Origin: Haliea sp.
GTDB lineage: Bacteria > Pseudomonadota > Gammaproteobacteria > Pseudomonadales > Halieaceae
Length of the DNA: 64,000 bases
Reading direction: 5' to 3'
Assembly (NCBI GenBank): GCA_024642245.1
Contig: JAHEBM010000013.1
Span: 1 to 64,000, forward strand
The notes below the pieces were generated by a model. The model was not told the DNA's origin and did no database searches. It worked only from the letters and a program-made list of their open reading frames with translations. The position numbers and the translations under genes are program-made. Shown here one piece after another: positions 62,771-64,000 of the stretch. Each line of letters starts with the position of its first letter. The first letter of the stretch is position 1.

Positions 62771-64000
62771 TTGAAATATTTCCCGCGCTATAAAACAGGC
62801 CTTGTCCTTGCCGTGTGCCTATCCGGCGCAGGGTACAGCTATGCACCCGATATCTACTGGCCCATGTGGGCAATCGATACCAGCGGTAATGGCGCGGACG
62901 GCGTGTATACCGGGGACATCAACCACGATGGCCTGGTTGACGTGGTCTCAGGCTGGGAACAGTCAGGTGACCTGAGACTGTACCTGAATCCCGGCCCCGG
63001 GGCGGTAAGGCAGACAGCAGCATGGGCTGGCATCGACATCAGTGGTGGATTGGCCATTGTGGGTATCGAGGATGCCGCCTTTGCCGACCTTGATCTGGAC
63101 GGTCGTTACGACACCGTGGTATCGAGCATCGAGGGAAAGACGCAGAGCCTGGACATACACTGGCTGCAGGGCAGCGATATCACCCGGCCCGCCGACTGGC
63201 GCGGCGCCAGCCTCGCTCCCGCCAAACACGCGGGGTACATGAAAGCCAGGGCCGCGCAGATCGACGGCGTGAACGGCGCCGATATTGTCGCCGGAACCCG
63301 TGAACTGGATGGCAAGACCCCGGGTATCTACTGGTTCAAGGCACCTGCTGGGATACCTCCGGCCAATGTCGACCAGTGGCAGCGGTTTTACGTGGGGCCT
63401 GTTGACGTGAAGACCGTGACCCTTGTTATCAAGGACATGGATGGCGACACCTTGCCGGATATTGTCTTTTCCGGCCGCAAGGGCGTCGGCTGGTACCGCA
63501 ACCCGGGATACGAGGCGCTCACACAATCGCCCGCAAGCGCGGTGTGGGAGCGAATCGTCATTACTGACAAAGGCAGTGAATTTGCCTTCTGCGACCACAT
63601 TGTTGACGGCATGGAGGACATTATCGTCGCGGCCTCGCACGACTCGGGCATGGTGGCCAAATGGCTCAAGCGCCTGGATGCCACCGGCAGGCACTGGGCC
63701 GAGTACCCGATCAGGTCTGACAGCCTCCGCAAGGCAGGCAGCCGCAGCCGCAAATTCGTCATCAAGGGGGTGGCTTGCGGCTATGTGGACGAGGATGATC
63801 GCATAGACGTGGTCTTCACCAGCAGTGGCGATGGCCACGGTGTGTTTATGATGACCCCTCGCACGGACATTCCTCGCGGTGAAACCTGGGACCTGATGAA
63901 CCTCACACCCTATGCCGATTACATGAAGTACGACAATCTGCGGCTGGTAGACATCGATGCGGACGGCGACCTGGATATTCTTACAACGGAAGAAGGTGAG
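62771..64000 (+). CDS. Secreted FG-GAP/VCBS-repeat protein (cut by window end)
   Basis: An open frame of 410 codons running off the window. TTG start at 62771 with GGAG 5 nt upstream; no ATG lies near. A signal peptide (YKTGLVLAVCLSGAGYSYA) precedes a chain of FG-GAP-type repeats with calcium-loop cores: DINHDGLVD, DLDLDGRYD, DMDGDTLPD, DEDDRID and DIDADGDLD. These form beta-propellers in adhesins and surface enzymes. The visible part has no catalytic domain. Transcribed after the esterase gene, behind its hairpin. Confidence 0.78.
   Translation, partial: MKYFPRYKTGLVLAVCLSGAGYSYAPDIYWPMWAIDTSGNGADGVYTGDINHDGLVDVVSGWEQSGDLRLYLNPGPGAVRQTAAWAGIDISGGLAIVGIEDAAFADLDLDGRYDTVVSSIEGKTQSLDIHWLQGSDITRPADWRGASLAPAKHAGYMKARAAQIDGVNGADIVAGTRELDGKTPGIYWFKAPAGIPPANVDQWQRFYVGPVDVKTVTLVIKDMDGDTLPDIVFSGRKGVGWYRNPGYEALTQSPASAVWERIVITDKGSEFAFCDHIVDGMEDIIVAASHDSGMVAKWLKRLDATGRHWAEYPIRSDSLRKAGSRSRKFVIKGVACGYVDEDDRIDVVFTSSGDGHGVFMMTPRTDIPRGETWDLMNLTPYADYMKYDNLRLVDIDADGDLDILTTEEGE

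Overview
The window looks like one contiguous piece of chromosome from a high-GC, probably marine, gammaproteobacterium. The gene order suhB-trmJ-iscS-(gap)-ndk-rlmN-pilW-rodZ-ispG-hisS-yfgM-bamB-der is the one known from Pseudomonas and the Cellvibrionales/Halieaceae group. FabY, RibBX, the long isocitrate lyase and many acyl-CoA genes point the same way. A Halieaceae-like placement is inference. I found no rRNA, tRNA, CRISPR array, insertion sequence, phage or plasmid gene.

Layout. 0-9.3 kb: an HxlR regulator, isocitrate lyase, an acyl-CoA ligase, then two divergent secreted lipoproteins (EEP-type hydrolase and PHP/CehA-type hydrolase) and a truncated haemoglobin. 9.3-18 kb: a tight nine-gene housekeeping operon from ndk to der (nucleotide metabolism, rRNA modification, pilus assembly, isoprenoid precursor, tRNA charging, outer-membrane assembly, ribosome GTPase). 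18-23 kb: iscS, trmJ, suhB and fabY. The isc genes normally flanking iscS are missing. 23-27 kb: an AraC/GlxA-type regulator, a thiolase and ribBX.

26.7-35.2 kb is the most distinctive block: a seven-gene acyl-CoA operon (enoyl-CoA isomerase-like, nitroreductase, enoyl-CoA hydratase, acyl-CoA ligase, two thiolase-fold proteins without thiolase catalytic residues, and a duplicated DUF35/OB-fold protein). It faces a type I extradiol dioxygenase that keeps every active-site residue. Together they suggest catabolism of a steroid-like or other ring compound with a side chain.

35-46 kb: a solute-binding protein, YrbL, a cold-shock protein with a strong promoter and long leader, a PQQ/haem alcohol dehydrogenase, two overlapping BamE-like lipoproteins, a YaiL protein, a membrane-anchored tyrosine phosphatase, a GNAT enzyme, and a rubrerythrin/Fe-S/DUF3501 operon behind a Fur-box-like site. 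46-55 kb: Na/Pi transporter, a split pqiA-pqiA-pqiB-pqiC lipid-transport operon, MsrA, small membrane proteins, a DUF3833 lipoprotein with an MDR dehydrogenase, and a haemolysin III family protein. 55-64 kb: an outer-membrane protein, a ribbon-helix-helix/zinc-ribbon regulator coupled to an alpha/beta hydrolase, a ChaC-like enzyme next to what looks like a decayed alcohol dehydrogenase gene, DUF481 and DUF4124 proteins, a GDSL autotransporter esterase, and an FG-GAP repeat protein cut by the window end.
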